Source of the DNA: Acheta domesticus
Taxonomy: Eukaryota; Arthropoda; Insecta; Orthoptera; Gryllidae
Reading direction: 5' to 3'
DNA: 64,000 nucleotides
Assembly (NCBI GenBank): GCA_031308135.1
Contig: JAHLJT010004567.1
Location: forward strand, 38,204,389 to 38,268,388
The notes below the pieces were generated by a model that did no database searches, was not told the origin of the DNA, and saw only the letters and a program-made list of their open reading frames with translations. The translations under genes were made by a program, and so were the position numbers. Below, in pieces: positions 11,680 through 24,000 of this stretch (positions are counted from its first letter, which is position 1; every line of letters starts with the position of its first letter).

Positions 11680-13090
11680 TCTTTTACAACCAAAGCCACA
11701 TTCTGCAAAAAAATCTGCAAGCCAAAACCGCCCTTTATTACGTTCGAAATTATAGATTACGGACATAAAAACAATGTTTAATACATATTGTATATCATTT
11801 TTATATTTAATGGAGAACATTTTAACTTTAATGAGCGATGAATGAGTAGGAATAAAAGTACGACTAAAACTTCAATATTCTTCGAATTTCCGTATTCAGT
11901 AGTTTTAATTTGTTTCCCCAGTTTCCTCGACAGCGTCTTCTCAAGAAAGAACTAGTGATTCTACGAAGTAACAGAAGAGTTTGTATTGTGCGGACCGATA
12001 ACATTAAATTATAATTTAATTAGAAAATGAAATGCATAGTTCCGCTATAATTATTTAATCCAGCATAAAGCTTTTTTGGCTACGTTGCGACAGTCTTCAA
12101 AGCTACAATAAATAAACAACATAGCCTTTTCGAGAGTGTCATATACCGCGCATCACCTCCTACTGCAAAATTACGATAAATATGGTGAACTTTAGCTATT
12201 TCTTGTGCAAAACTCGCCATCAAATTGAAACACAACAAATCACGTTAATTTAATGAAATCATCTACGACTCCCTTCATAATCAACTTTGATCTTTTTGCT
12301 TCAAACATATTCGACAATTCGTTTATCAACATTAAATTTACCCAAAACGCACTTAGCTAGATCACAGGTACAAACAAAAATACAGAATAACAGTGAACAT
12401 AAGAATGTAAGGGCTATACAAGAAATACTTTTATAATCACTAGAGAGCACATTTGAATAAAATGTCATTTTTTTTCTTTTCACTTTAGAACAATGCCTTT
12501 TAATATAGACATTAATTTCATTTTATGACAAAAGCAATTATCCATTTTTATAAGACAATTTTTTATAAGGCATTTTTCGTCAATTTTGACTAGCAAGTCA
12601 TTTTTTACCTTTTTCCCGAAATTTTTAAAGCATTTTTCGCTGTCATCTATTTTAATATTGTAGTGATTCTTGTTTCAAATAATATTTATGGGATGCAATA
12701 AATTCTTCACAGGATTCCTGAGTTGCCCACTCGATTACTTCGCTCATAATCTGTAAAGTCAGCCGTTATTAGTGTGTAATGGAAGGTTTTTGTGGCACTT
12801 ATGAGCGCCATTATCGGTTCGACCGATTTCGCCCTAACTAGACAGAGATTTCCCGGTAAAGAGCTTGCAAGTTGAGTTCACTTGAACGAAAAGAAGCCGC
12901 CGTGGTTACATAAGTAGTATATTCAACAGGTTGAATTGTCCATCTAAACTGGTTTTTATATATATTTTTTTAAATTTTTCATTGCTTTTACAGCATTTTA
13001 AAACATTTAAAGAGGATTTTATTGATCATTTTTGAGGATGTTTTAAGTCATCAAAATCCACCCCTAATCATCGCCGTAAGTGTATTGTTA
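11680..13090. other. AT-rich intergenic DNA
   Basis: No gene, repeat family or strong signal recognised. Confidence 0.5.
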
Positions 13091-13094
13091 GCAA

Positions 13095-13400
13095 CAAGAC
13101 AAAAGCGACGTGATAGACCGACCGTCCTGGCGTTGCGTCGGCGGGCGCCTCGCCGCCGCGAACGGCACCCGCTGGGGATGCTGCATTGCGGAGTGCGCCT
13201 GGAGCGGTGGCGGCGCGGGGGCAGAGGTGGGGCCGAACGCGGGGACGACGACGTGCGGGGGCGGCTGCCGTCTCTGCCAAGTGCAAGGCGAGCGGCGGCG
13301 GCGGCGGCGATGGCGGTTAAGGCTGCGAAGACATTGCAAGCGGCAATGGGCAGCGAGACAATGCAGGCCAAAGACAAGGCAGGCCAAAGGAATGGTGATG
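13095..13400. other. GC-rich island
   Basis: CpG-dense 300-bp block with GGCGGCGGCGGCGGCGGC-type triplets, in AT-rich surroundings. Frames run through it on both strands without any recognisable domain. Confidence 0.4.
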
Positions 13401-13439
13401 ATTTGGACTTTGATATCTTAACGAGGACATGATCGAGTA

Positions 13440-14500
13440 TAAATGATCAAGAACAAACAAATGTAAATGATATTATAACATTATTATAATATAAGAAACA
13501 ATGAAAGTTGTACATAATAAATTGAGGACATTTTGAGGAGACGGTACTCTGTATTAAAACGGAAATAACAATATAATGAGAATGTTTAATTGATTTTAAA
13601 GGTTTGTTTGTTGGTATTTTTATTACAAATTTACAGTTGTAATTCTATCTTAATGAATTTTGTTCACTTGACCTTTAATACAAGAGAAAAATTGTCTTGA
13701 TATTTCGTACAAATTACTCATATTCCCTCTATCTATTCCCTTAAAACAATATTAAAGTGTGTACTCTTTCCGGTTTTTCGAAAACAGTAAGTAAATTTCA
13801 GAAACGTTGAATTCACTAGAGTAAATTAAACGTTTCTGAAAGCACGTTTCTGAAATGTACTACTAAATGCATTTTGATTCATTACAATAACGCAAAGTAA
13901 TTCTATGTCAAAACTGTTAATTAATACGTTTGCTATAAGTAATCTGTTTATAGCTATCCCTAGCAGCGATGTTGTAGCAACAATAGTCGTTACAAATATG
14001 GCGGGGTGCAGAAAGGCAGGGTGGGCCAGATGAGGCTGTATGATTATGATTAATAAAACCAAACTCCATAGATATAAAATATAACTAGGTTTAAGTGCGA
14101 TACTTTCATTTGTTAATATGGTACTACACAACTGAAAATAAGCTAAATTTACTAATAGTTTCAAAAAAGTACACATGATTTCAATGTTTGATATCGCGGA
14201 ATGTATTCCAATAAGGCATTGGGTTTAATTCCAGTGGCGTATAGTAGAGAAATTGCTGCAGTCAATTGAGCAGAAAATGGAGTTCTGAAGCAACAAAAAA
14301 ATTGAATTTTCTGAAGCGACACACGTGAAAAATGAAGCTTCCTTCTTCTTCGTCGCTTCACGTAAACTATGTCGTAAACAGTGTCTCATTGAGTGTGAGA
14401 ATACAGTCGTAACATCAGGTATGATATAGATTAACATAATCAAATATTTGCATTTTTCTGTCAAAATCGAAATTTTTCGTAGCTTTTGTAATATTTTAGC
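13440..14500. other. AT-rich intergenic DNA
   Basis: A small inverted repeat (TTTCAGAAACGTT / AACGTTTCTGAAA, 13794-13840) is the only structure seen. Confidence 0.5.
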
Positions 14501-14505
14501 GTTCC

Positions 14506-14715
14506 TGGGTATCTAACGAAACCATAGACACCTCTCTTGTGGACGGAGGTTGCATGGTTTTCTTTCAATTCCAATGTCTATTGGAAATTAGTAATATGAA
14601 AATTTTTGGATTTTCCCGAGTTTAAGGCTATCTAACTAAATCATAGGAATCTCCCAAAAGGTCGGGTCTGCATAGTTTTCTTTCAATTTTGGCGCGCATT
14701 GGAATTTAATTGTAT
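14506..14715. repeat. Diverged tandem duplication, about 120-bp unit
   Basis: GGTATCTAACGAAACCATAG...TGGTTTTCTTTCAATTCCAA recurs as GGCTATCTAACTAAATCATA...TAGTTTTCTTTCAATTTTGG about 125 bases later. Confidence 0.75.
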
Positions 14716-14829
14716 ATATAATGAGGGTGAACAGGTTCGTAAATTATTAGATCATTTGCAATTTTCGGAGTTTCAGAACTGTTAACGAAAATCAGACCTA
14801 ATCTACATTTTAGCACGTTTTACTCTGTT

Positions 14830-15130
14830 TGAAAAGAAAATTAATCATCTTTAAGAAAATTTTGAAAATGAAATCGGAGCTTCATGTTTAGTATCCTCAA
14901 AAATTAAAATATCAGTTTCAAATTCATAGACCTTTGACAACGATCAAATTGATCGTGGGTTCATCATTTTTGGAAAATACTTCTATGTACAGTTTAGGCA
15001 CTCAGGTTAATTGTGGAAGAAAGAGTGGGCTGTCTTGCAGAACGTTTAAAAACATTTTTTCAGTATCAGGAAATCCCAAAACGTATATTTCCGAGAAAAT
15101 CTCGACATCAGTTTTGCAACTTTACATAAC
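14830..15130 (-). mobile_element. Helentron-like repeat (HINE), decayed internal fragment
   Basis: Antisense similarity to the middle of the family: a block read on the minus strand as GATACTG-AAAAA...CAGTTTAGG-like, followed by the AAATTGATA and GAAACCGATATTTTAATTTT region, here seen as AAAATTAAAATATCAGTTTC on the plus strand. Ends are not preserved. Confidence 0.5.
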
Positions 15131-15227
15131 GTTCTCAATACTACTCATACTCTGAAAATAGTAGAATATGAGAAAGTAAAAGGAAGAAATGACTCTTCTT
15201 TTATATAGGTGGAACCTGTTATTCTGC

Positions 15228-15640
15228 TCACTTCACCATCACGATGAATCGGGAGATGTCGATGCCGAGCTTCCAATCCATCTTTTTTTTTTTTGGTCTT
15301 CTTGGATCCCGCTTACCTAAAGGTCTTGAATCTCTTACTATTTTAATCAGTCTACTATTATCTGCCCTGGAAATGTGTTTATCCTAGCCTTTCCTTGTTG
15401 TTGTTGTTGTGAATTTAACTATGCCCGTCATTCCACACTCATTCTTTATATCTTGATTATTTATTCTTTCTCATCTTTTTTTTCCTGTTATTGCTCTTAA
15501 AGTACTCCTCTCTGAAGTTCTTAGTAGAGTTTTTGTTCGTCTAGTATTTTTTTTTTCGTCTTTAGGTCCCGCGTCTTTTTTCTATAAATCAAAACTGGTC
15601 ATACTACGGGTTTGTACATTTTTACTTTACTTTCTATGTA
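15228..15640 (-). pseudogene. LINE reverse-transcriptase C-terminal remnant
   Basis: Minus-strand fragments in broken frames show the end of a LINE polyprotein: VKMYKPVV*PVLIY (family form LYKTVIRPVLxYG), ILDEQKLY, INNQDIKNECGMTGIVKF, then KHISRADNSRLIKIV and GKRDPRRPKK, matching the WxGHxxRMxxxRxxK...GRPKxRW tail. Stops and T-runs interrupt it. Only the last quarter of the protein is represented. Confidence 0.7.
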
Positions 15641-15766
15641 CATTAAAGGAAACTCGAGAACGAGTAATTAGTAATACAAATCTGGTCTTACTACGGGTTT
15701 GCATATTTTTACTTTACTTCCTACATTAAAGGAATCTCGAAAACGAGTAAATAGTAATACAAATGT
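15594..15766. repeat. Tandem duplication of about 87 bp
   Basis: The segment starting CTGGTCATACTACGGGTTTG and ending GTAATACAAAT occurs twice in a row (about 15594-15680 and 15681-15766) with few differences. It overlaps the upstream edge of the LINE remnant. Confidence 0.8.
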
Positions 15767-15807
15767 GGAGTGTAATTAAAGATTAAAATATAGAAAACGA
15801 TGTAATA

Positions 15808-15808
15808 A

Positions 15809-15871
<63 letters not shown>
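15808..15871. repeat. TAA microsatellite
   Basis: About 21 uninterrupted TAA units. Confidence 0.97.
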
Positions 15872-15872
<1 letters not shown>

Positions 15873-16280
15873 TCATACTTATAATTCAGAAATCACAAGA
15901 TTTTATGAACAAGTTTAAAACATCAGTAATGCTTCAAAAATATAGCTTGCCGTCAAAAATTGAACTCTGGTAAATGGGATTGTTGGTGGTTCTGTTCTTC
16001 AACAAAATCTGACAAACGTTCCTCTGCTCCGCGGAGATGGATCTCGTCCCCCAAATCAGCCGCCGAGCGCCTTTGTGAATTCCTCTGCGCAGGGCGAACA
16101 ACCAATAAACGAGATTGACGGGATCGGAAAGGCGCCACCGCGGCGCTCTACAAAGCGTCGTGTGTCATCAGACCGAAATGCACGAACACGGCGATTCTAG
16201 GTAGATCTAAAATTCCTATATCATTGGAAAACACAGTGGCCGTTGGTAACTTCGAAAGGAGGAGGTTGGGTGCATTTACT

Positions 16281-16307
16281 ACAACAACAACAACAACAAC
16301 AACAACA
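16281..16307. repeat. CAA microsatellite
   Basis: About nine CAA units, directly next to the 3' end of a Helentron-like copy. Confidence 0.95.
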
Positions 16308-17004
16308 TAGTGGTGCTAAAACAGCAGTACATTTTCACCCGTATTTTTCACACTAAATTACGCGAAAAATACTCAAATTTTCGAACAATTTTACCTCACA
16401 ATTCAAAATCTATCTTTACGGAACATTTCATTAAGAGTAAAAATCTCAATCTTCATAATTGTAGTTCTAAGATGACGTCGAAAAAATATTGAATTTTTGC
16501 GATTTTCGAAAAATCAGAAGTTTTAACCAACATGAGGCATTCTCTTAAAGGTCCTTTACGTTATCCAAAATCAAATCAAATACGATAATGAAAAACGATG
16601 GAGCTTTTTTTAATTTGAAAAATGTCCCAGGGGCTTCATGTTAAGTACCCCCCAAAATTGAAATATCGGTCTCAAATTGAATGAACCATGACATCAGCCA
16701 GATCGACAATTGAATATCAATTTTGGAGACAATCGGTTGAACAGTTTAGCCACTGCCGTTGCTGACGGACGGACGGACGTTTTGCCGTCATTCGATTTTT
16801 CGGTATCAAAGACTCACAAAATATGAATTCTGGCTACATTAGGAGACGTTCGAGGATTTTTTTTTAATCTTAGCAACTGGATTTATCCACTTTTTCGTTA
16901 CCAGGGTCCTGTAATAAGAGTTTTTATGCCGGAAATTCGTTGTTTTTTCTTTCAGCATTACATAATTTGCTCTCTCTCTTGCGTAAGTGATAGCAAGAAA
17001 GTAA
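16308..17004 (-). mobile_element. Helentron-like repeat (HINE), near full-length short form
   Basis: The 5' end is at about 17004 (minus-strand TTACTTTCTTGCTATCACTT). Then come TGTAATGCTG, GGATAAATCCAGTTGCTAAG, GATACCGAAAAATCGAATGA, a GTCC microsatellite of three to four units, and GGTACTTAACATGAAGCCCC. The 3' end carries a subterminal ATACGGGTGAAAAT and the hairpin-like CTGCTGTTTTAGCACCACTA. About 0.7 kb. It abuts a CAA microsatellite on the 3' side. Confidence 0.85.
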
Positions 17005-17639
17005 GAAGTGGGCGGTGAGCACTTCGTGCCACCAACAAAGCAAGCTGCGAATAATTGAAAGCAGCCAAGAACTCTCACAAAATTTAACGAACCGGTGGCG
17101 TTCACTGCGTCGAGGAGGATATAAGGTTTTAGCTTTTCCTAGATTTTTGAAAGATAAACAATATTTTTTTTAACTTGTGAAATTTGTACGTTTGCTATTT
17201 TAATGTAAATTGATAGTAACAAGTTTGTATTACATGTTTTTCTGAAATACCAACATGAGTGCTGCGCCCAATTGGCATCTATCTTTGGAAATAGCCTCAC
17301 CCCTGCCTTCTCTGGGATCTGTCATCAGCTCGCGGAGAACACGTGCGCGAAAGCGGTTATTTGCCAGCGTCTTTGTCTGTAAGACGTCACGAGACAGTTA
17401 ACGAAAGCGAAGAACGCGTGGCGAGAGAGAGGACATTATGTTTCGTGGTTGAAATGAGAATAGCGCATTTCAATGAATTAAAATAATATTTTGGCATAAA
17501 ATGAATAGGGAAGTGTGTTGGACGGGCTCGAGGATGTTTTTTGTTAATCGCCTATGCCGAAGCCTCATAATACACTTGACTCTCATAGCAAAACATCAAC
17601 TTGTCTTAAACATTTGAGGTTATAAATATGACGCCATTC

Positions 17640-17835
17640 CTCCAATTTATTTTAATTTTCGGGAAGTACTTCACATGGAGTTCCGAGTTCATTTCGAGAA
17701 TTGTCTAAAAAATGATTCCAAATGTTTACTTGTCATGTATTCCGTACAGAGAATATTATGTAATGATAGATGTAAAAAATCGGTTGATATTTTGAAAAAA
17801 ACTGTTTGTGGATCCTTGATACCGAAAAAGTTATT
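17640..17835 (+). mobile_element. Helentron-like repeat (HINE), shuffled fragments
   Basis: AATTTTCGGGAAGTACTTCA and ATTGTCTAAAAAATGATTCC resemble the central part of the family. About 100 bases later, GATCCTTGATACCGAAAAAG matches a more 5' part. Order is rearranged, so this is a decayed or nested copy. Confidence 0.45.
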
Positions 17836-17844
17836 TTTTTTCTT

Positions 17845-18030
17845 GTTCGTGTACATAGTGTATTCGTATACAACGTAGCAGAACATGACTTGCTTGTGTA
17901 ACTAGAATGCTATTACTTGCTCGTACACTATACATAGTATATTATTGCTTACTCGTGTACGTAGTATATTAAAACTTTGTGTACTATATTGTGTACGTAA
18001 TGTATTATCACCTCCTCGTCTACATAGTCT
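17845..18030. repeat. Degenerate tandem region
   Basis: Loose repeats of CTCGTGTACATAGTATATTA spaced about 40-50 bp, just upstream of the Tigger-like remnant. Confidence 0.6.
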
Positions 18031-18379
18031 AGTCAATATCCACGTTTTGGGAGTCCTTAAATAATAAGTACATTATTTTGAAAATAAAAGTAGTTTTTGC
18101 GCAACATTGGATAAAATCGCGACCATTTAAAAAAATATTTTCTGAAAAACTGGTTCAAACATTTACTTAAATTTCTTTTGTTGGTTGAATAGAGCCCATA
18201 TTGATGACCTTTCGCAACCCAGTAGTACTGGAGAAACTAAAAGTTCGGAAGACTCGTCATTTATTTTTGTTTCACTTGCTGAATGAACGGGACTTTGGAG
18301 AATGAGGAGAACTGTGCATTCTGAAAGAAAAAAAGCATCTGCTGTGCTCACGATAGTGGAAACGTGGAGTTCAGCAATC

Positions 18380-19827
18380 ATGTCAAAGCGTAAAGCGTTT
18401 TCTTAGGAAGGGAAAGTGGACATTATTGAGGATATTTAGCGCGTGATTTTTAAGCTTGTCTGGTCCGAGATACCAATTAAGCGAATCAACGGAGAGTATT
18501 TTGTTAAAAGACAAGGACAAAATGTCCATTCCGTTATAAAAGAACAAGCTTCAAACAAACAAAATTGCAACGACTGATGGAGATGACGTTGACAAGGTTT
18601 TACTGAAATGTATCTCTAATTGGAGGGCTTCACGAGTAGTTAACATCGGGGTTGAGTTAAAGAATAAAGTTGATAACCGACTAGGTTTGTGAAAGACAAT
18701 AATTCGTAAATTCGGAGCAATGTCTACATTGGTGGAAGAAATGTGGTGTGCCCATTAGTGACAGTGCTTGGTGACAAAACAGTGACTTGCCCATCGATGC
18801 CACAGTGGGTACGTTCCAAGTGGTCAGAGATCTCTATTAGCTACTCGCCTGATGACATATTTAACGGCGATGAGGCGAACCTTTTTATGAAATGGCGTCC
18901 CACAGAGCCCTGAAATTAAAAGAGAAGAATTTTATTTGTAGCAAAATGTCGAATTATTGGGTAAGTTTGGTTGTGTCCAATTTGGCAGGGACGTAGATAA
19001 GAAACTCTGCTCCTAATTGGGAAGTGTGAAGCCCAAGATGTTTTAAAAACATCGAATGGATTTCTGTGAAATATAAGAATAACAAAAGATCTTGGATAAC
19101 ATAACTCATGTTTGAACAACTTCGATAGTGGATCGTAAGCTGAAAATGATAGCTAGAAAAACTGAGCCCAGTGGATCGTGTAGAAAAACTCTGCATCCTC
19201 ACAGTGGTATTTCAGCATGCTAAATCCACATCCCTTCAGAAATCAATGGATCAAGGCGTGAATCGCAGTTCAGAAGCTCCCTCATGAAGTTGATGACTCT
19301 TCTCATCATTACAGGTTTGAAGTTAAATCAGAACGCAAAATTTAACGTTCTACATGCAATTCATTTTGTTGATGAGACTTGGAGTGTGGAAACTTTCACA
19401 GCTCAAAATTGTTTCCTGTAAGCAGATCTCGCAACTCGATGTGGAGAATTTGGGAAAGATGATGACGGACCACTGATAGAATGGCTTCATCTCATCAATG
19501 CCAATTCTGTCAAGCTTGAATATTTTATCGACGCGAACTGTAGAATATCTAGTGAAATTTGGATGATGAAATGCGAGATAACTAGTGAATTCGTTTTCAC
19601 AAAAACAATGTGAAAGCGGTGAAAATATATTCCTGAACATAAGAAACTGGTGCGATGACAAAGATTCAAACGAAGAAAGATTTCCAACATTTCAAAAGGC
19701 ATTGATGTGTTTCAAGACTGTATTTCGATTCTTGGAGACTGTGGAAAATGCAGAATCAGAAGCGAACTGTAGAGAAGGATCTAGAGAAAATATTAACAAA
19801 AAATGTACACAGAAAAGTTTGAAATAA
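18380..19827 (+). pseudogene. Tigger/pogo-type transposase (broken)
   Basis: Starts MSKRKAFS, followed by EGKVDIIEDI, the usual Tigger/Jerky helix-turn-helix opening, but with a stop after residue 8 and many later stops and frameshifts. Landmarks in order: SPDDIFNGDEANLFMK (first catalytic Asp); LLLIGKCEAQDVLK (family form LLIGKxxKPRCFK); a decayed PxNTTSxLQPMDQGV block (AKSTSLQKSMDQGV); HFVDETWSVET; and a C-terminal FPTFQKALMCFKTVFRFLE helix. The second Asp region (FVDNCxxH) is not recognisable. It differs from the 9.6-kb element, so two separate pogo lineages are present. Confidence 0.8.
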
Positions 19828-19960
19828 TATATTTTTCACGGCTAAATATTTTGACGTGTTAAATGTTTAGATACTTTAATAATAGAAGATAAATCATTTG
19901 ATTTTGGTGTAATCAAATGTAATGAACCAAAATGTTCAGACTTCAAAGGTTTTTCTACAA

Positions 19961-19980
19961 TATAACAGGAGTCGACTGTA
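19961..19980 (+). repeat. Right terminal repeat of the Tigger-like element
   Basis: TATAACAGGAGTCGACTG followed by TA. Read inward it starts CAGTCGACTCCTG, the CAGT...ACTG form of pogo/Tigger ends with a TA target site. The left partner was not found between 17.9 and 18.4 kb, so the left end is probably lost. Confidence 0.6.
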
Positions 19981-19984
19981 CTAA

Positions 19985-21650
19985 CTTACGAAGTAAAAAT
20001 TATTCTGTTAATTTATTTAGAAACACATTTTTTTCTTTTTTAACCTTACTGTGTGAAACAAGTGATTGCATTTAAGTCGTCTGAAAAGTATAAACACTTC
20101 GAGATTTCCGGAGAAGAGCTTTAAAAGTTCTGCCTCACGCGATCGCGTTTAGCATGGAAATCTCAACATGGAGTGGTGAAATCGGAGGAGGCTCTGCATT
20201 CGTTATGCAAGTTTCACTCGTGTTTGCTCGTGGAGCGGGAGTCGAGCGAGAGGGGGCGAGTGGAAATCGATGCATCCTATGACGCAACATCGGAGAATTG
20301 AAGACTGCTCCCTTGTGTTGAAGTCCGCGCGAATGCGTTGCACCGGATATTAAAAACACTTTTAATATCGACGTAGCCGCTACTACGGTGTTTCTTGGTT
20401 TCTCTTTTTGTTTTGATTTTGATACGAATATGAAAATGGGTGTTACCCACAAAATTAAGCAATTATTTGCGTTCTCTAATTTACGAGAAATGCCTATTTA
20501 ATAGGGTTTTTTTCAATATATTTTTTGTACAATTTTTTTAGGCAAAATGTTTGAATTTGTAAATTCTAAAGAGAATTTGATAAAAAATTATATTTAACGG
20601 AAATATGAAGTTATTCGTGACATTTTAAATGTTTCTTACATAGATATTGCGATATTAACTTAATTTCTTCCCAATAAATTGAAATACCTTTTTTGGCAGA
20701 TAAGGAAAACAAACTTTCTTGTAATTATTGTAAGAGTTTGAAGGTTTTAGAGAACATGCTGTCTCTTTAACAATTCATTAACAAGTATTAATGGTGAAGT
20801 TATTTCCATCCTTCCCCCAAAATGTGGGTAAAACATTTTATGTCAAAAATTCGTTCCTAAAGTTTTTCACATGTATTTAAAACAATGTATTGAAAATTTG
20901 AAAATCAAGAGCAAGTTTTAAAAAAGCAAAAAAATGAAAATGCACTGAGAAAGAAATGAAAATAAAAAAACTGGTTGTTTTCAAATGTTGATCGCAGTAA
21001 TATCGACCAACTGCAATAAATATATTTATTTACAACTCCGTTTAAAATGTAGAATGCTTCAGTACGAAAATGACACAAAATGCATCAAATAAAACCCACC
21101 ATCAGTAAATTGAATTTTAATTTAGCTGCCCGGAGACAGTAATAAATATTCAAAATGAAATTGCTCGTAAAATGTATTACGATACATTTATTCACAGAAT
21201 TTATTTTGCGTGTGATGTGTTTGAATTCAGGATAGCACATTTCTTCAGACAATATCATTGACTTATTTTATGGCGTAATATAATCTCACGCAATGCGAAT
21301 TGAGTTAATAATCCTTGCGATAGCAATAGCGGGACCCTTCATGACGGGAACACCGATAGCAATGCGTAATTTTGGAATCTTCTTCCTTTCGGGTTGCCTG
21401 AATGGGGCACTTTGTCCTCGCGGGATATTGCGCCTCCCGTTCAAAACGCCAAGTGCCAGTTCCTTAATTACGTCGCGCAGAGTGCCGCAGCGGGGTCCCA
21501 ATGGAGCAGAGATGTGAAGTGACGGAAGAGGCGGAGTCGAAGAATGGGCGGACGCAGAAGAGACAGAGGTGAGGAGGCAGGCTGGGCAGGCGGAGCAAGG
21601 CGGAGACTGTAGAGAGGAAAGAGACGAGAGAGAGTGAGAGTGTGATGGTT
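19985..21650. other. Mostly AT-rich intergenic DNA
   Basis: A GC-richer stretch at 20.1-20.35 kb and another at 21.29-21.65 kb leading into the minisatellite. No gene supported. Confidence 0.5.
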
Positions 21651-21660
21651 AGAGTGAAGG

Positions 21661-22047
21661 GGTGTGGTTTGGAGTGAGGAGGCGTGGTTTGGAGTGAGGA
21701 GGCGTGGTTTGGAGTGAGGAGGCGTGGTTTGGAGTGAGGAGGCGTGGTTTGGAGTGAGGAGGCGTGGTTTGGAGTGAGGAGGCGTGGTTTGGAGTGAGGA
21801 GGCGTGGTTTGGAGTGAGGAGGCGTGGTTTGGAGTGAGGAGGCGTGGTTTGGAGTGAGGAGGCGTGGTTTGGAGTGAGGAGGCGTGGTTTGGAGTGAGGA
21901 GGCGTGGTTTGGAGTGAGGAGGCGTGGTTTGGAGTGAGGAGGCGTGGTTTGGAGTGAGGAGGCGTGGTTTGGAGTGAGGAGGCGTGGTTTGGAGTGAGGA
22001 GGCGTGGTTTGGAGTGAGGAGGCGTGGTTTGGAGTGAGGAGGCGTGG
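21661..22047. repeat. 20-bp minisatellite, 19 copies
   Basis: Unit ggcgtggtttggagtgagga; one variant first copy (ggtgtgg), then 18 identical copies and a 7-base partial. The strand is G-rich. Since 20 is not a multiple of 3, all frames stay open and produce a 20-residue Pro/His-rich repeat on the minus strand, which should not be read as a gene. Confidence 0.98.
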
Positions 22048-22449
22048 GGAACGGCAACGGCGAACAAAGCTACCACAGAAACAAGCTCGCGGTAAAGAAC
22101 ATATTCATACGTTTACAATGAAATGTTTGCCAGGGAAAATGAAAACTATTTCAGATTGCCAACGTTTTGGAATATATAATTCCCTACTCAGGGCTTAATG
22201 AACTTCAATCACTTCATCTCACGTATTAGGAATTACCCGTTGGGAAACTGAATTAGTTTTAATTCACCGTTACCTACATACTTTATATGTGTATGAATAT
22301 CATCGTATGTGGTCGTGAACTGCAGCTACGAAACAAATAATGAAAGTAGTGCCAGCAAGCAATGAGATACGTTTTCGTTATGGAGATAGAGACAAGAGCA
22401 TGGGTCGTGAGTCATTGAATGGAGCAGATGCCATAAACATGAGTCATTG

Positions 22450-22750
22450 TCAGTTGTGCCCAAGACGATGCCAAGGAGGCTATGGCAACGGCGAAAGAGA
22501 GGGAAACGACAGTGGTGGTTGGGAAGAAGCGGGGCGACGGCGCAGTTGGCGGCAGGGAGGGGCGGGGGACGGCGGCGAGAGAGCTTTCGCAGCGTCGCTC
22601 GCCCAAGAGGCCGCAGTTTCCTTGATTGAGATTTGGAGCTATTGTGCGACCGCCGTCGGCGTGGTTGCTCTAGAGAAAGCCGCATCGCTTAATCAGCCAT
22701 GGAGCGCAGCAACTCAGGTCTCGGGGGAGGAGAAAGAAGGCAGGGAGTTG
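22450..22750. other. GC-rich island
   Basis: CpG-rich block with a 183-codon plus-strand frame across it (22340-22891) that has biased composition and no domain I know. I do not call it a gene. Confidence 0.35.
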
Positions 22751-23219
22751 AAACGACAAAGAGGAAATGACCTAATGCATATTTTCTTGAAATACACGAA
22801 CAGCTGTGTTGGGGTCGTGACTTCAATAAACGTGGGAAAGTGTAATAAATATAAATCGATTATGACTGTCACTCATTATAATGTTGGATAAAATTAGTCC
22901 CTTTTGATTTCGGACCGTCAGGATTGATAGTGCAGGAAATTAAACCCTTACAAACATATGAATAAATGTGGTCTTCATTCACAACGGCCTTTGCCAAAAT
23001 ATAAATCGGCATCGTTTTAGGTGAAACGGCACATTTAATTACATTAATACGGATTGATGAGTCATTTTACAAAATTAGATTTATTCGAGCGTTCTACGGG
23101 AGTTCAGAAACATTGGAGAGGAAACAGTTTACTTATTAACAGCTTTACCAAACATATCGTTGTTGAACGAAAGATCGAAGTATAATACAGTAATTAGCAT
23201 TTTCCGTGTGTTCACGTGT

Positions 23220-23600
23220 GTCATTTGCCGTTGATCCGTCGAGGGGGGAGGATAGAAGGCGTCGGGGGGGGGGGGCGAGTGGCCGCCCGACCATCGATCG
23301 GGAACATCGGCCGGCGGCGGCGGCGGCGGGGGCGGCGGCGACGAGGGCGGCGGCGACGAGGGCGGCGCGCGGAGCGGTGACAGCGCGGCGCTGGCGGCAC
23401 GCCTCAGGCGTTGCGATCGCTGCCCTCCCCTCCTTTCCCACGCCACCCCCTCCATCACGTCCCTCCCCAGGCGACCAGCACGCCTCATGCTCGACCGAGC
23501 GCGAAGGCGCCTGGCGCCGCCGCCGTCGCCCCCGCCCCCTCCCCGCAGATTCCCCCATCGACACGGTCGTCACCCACATCCAATGCAAATATGTGCTGCT
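23220..23600. other. GC-rich island with GGC triplet runs
   Basis: GGCGGCGGCGG runs at 23310-23370, then pyrimidine-rich CpG sequence. Open in several frames because of composition. Confidence 0.4.
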
Positions 23601-23679
23601 ACCGACACTTAATAAAATCACGATTGCATAATTTGCCGTCGACACTGCCATATTCGACTCTGGTACCGCCTTCGCTGAA

Positions 23680-24000
23680 TTAAGAGCCCCAACTTTATTT
23701 AAATCTGATCGACAGCTGGGCTCCTAAAAATAAACTCCACTTAATCCTTACAAAATAGTCGCTAAAATACTCGTAATTTTATTAAGACCTAATTCTCTTC
23801 CAACTTCCTTCACTTTAAATAACGATACAATAGAACGGTACCCCCCTAACAAACCCGTAAAGTACATAGGCTTATATTTAAACACGAAAGTAAATTGGGA
23901 AAAAAATATCAATGCTAAACTGACCCAAACTAAAATAAGTGTCACAACTACCAGTAATTTACAAAAACACCGCAATATCAATCTGCCTTAGCAATAAATT
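23680..24000 (+). pseudogene. Jockey-like LINE reverse-transcriptase remnant
   Basis: Plus-strand pieces in two frames: LIDSWAPKNKLHL, then FTLNNDTIERYPPNKP and VKYIGLYLNTKVNWEKNI. The last matches the VKYLGxxLDxKLxWxxHI signature of Jockey/R1-type reverse transcriptases just after the catalytic core. A stop and a frameshift lie between them. No complete reading frame remains. Confidence 0.65.

Noticed and set aside
21286..21517. 71-74 codon frames on both strands with Ile/Ala-rich sequence
   Set aside because: Short, unsupported by domain or splice signals, and open on both strands.
21464..22076. Two overlapping ~200-codon minus-strand frames with a 20-residue Pro/His/Thr repeat
   Set aside because: They arise from the 20-bp minisatellite, which stays open in every phase. 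No conserved sequence lies outside the array.
22340..22891. 183-codon plus-strand frame as a host gene
   Set aside because: Crosses a GC-rich island, has biased composition and no recognisable domain, and its codon pattern shows no support.
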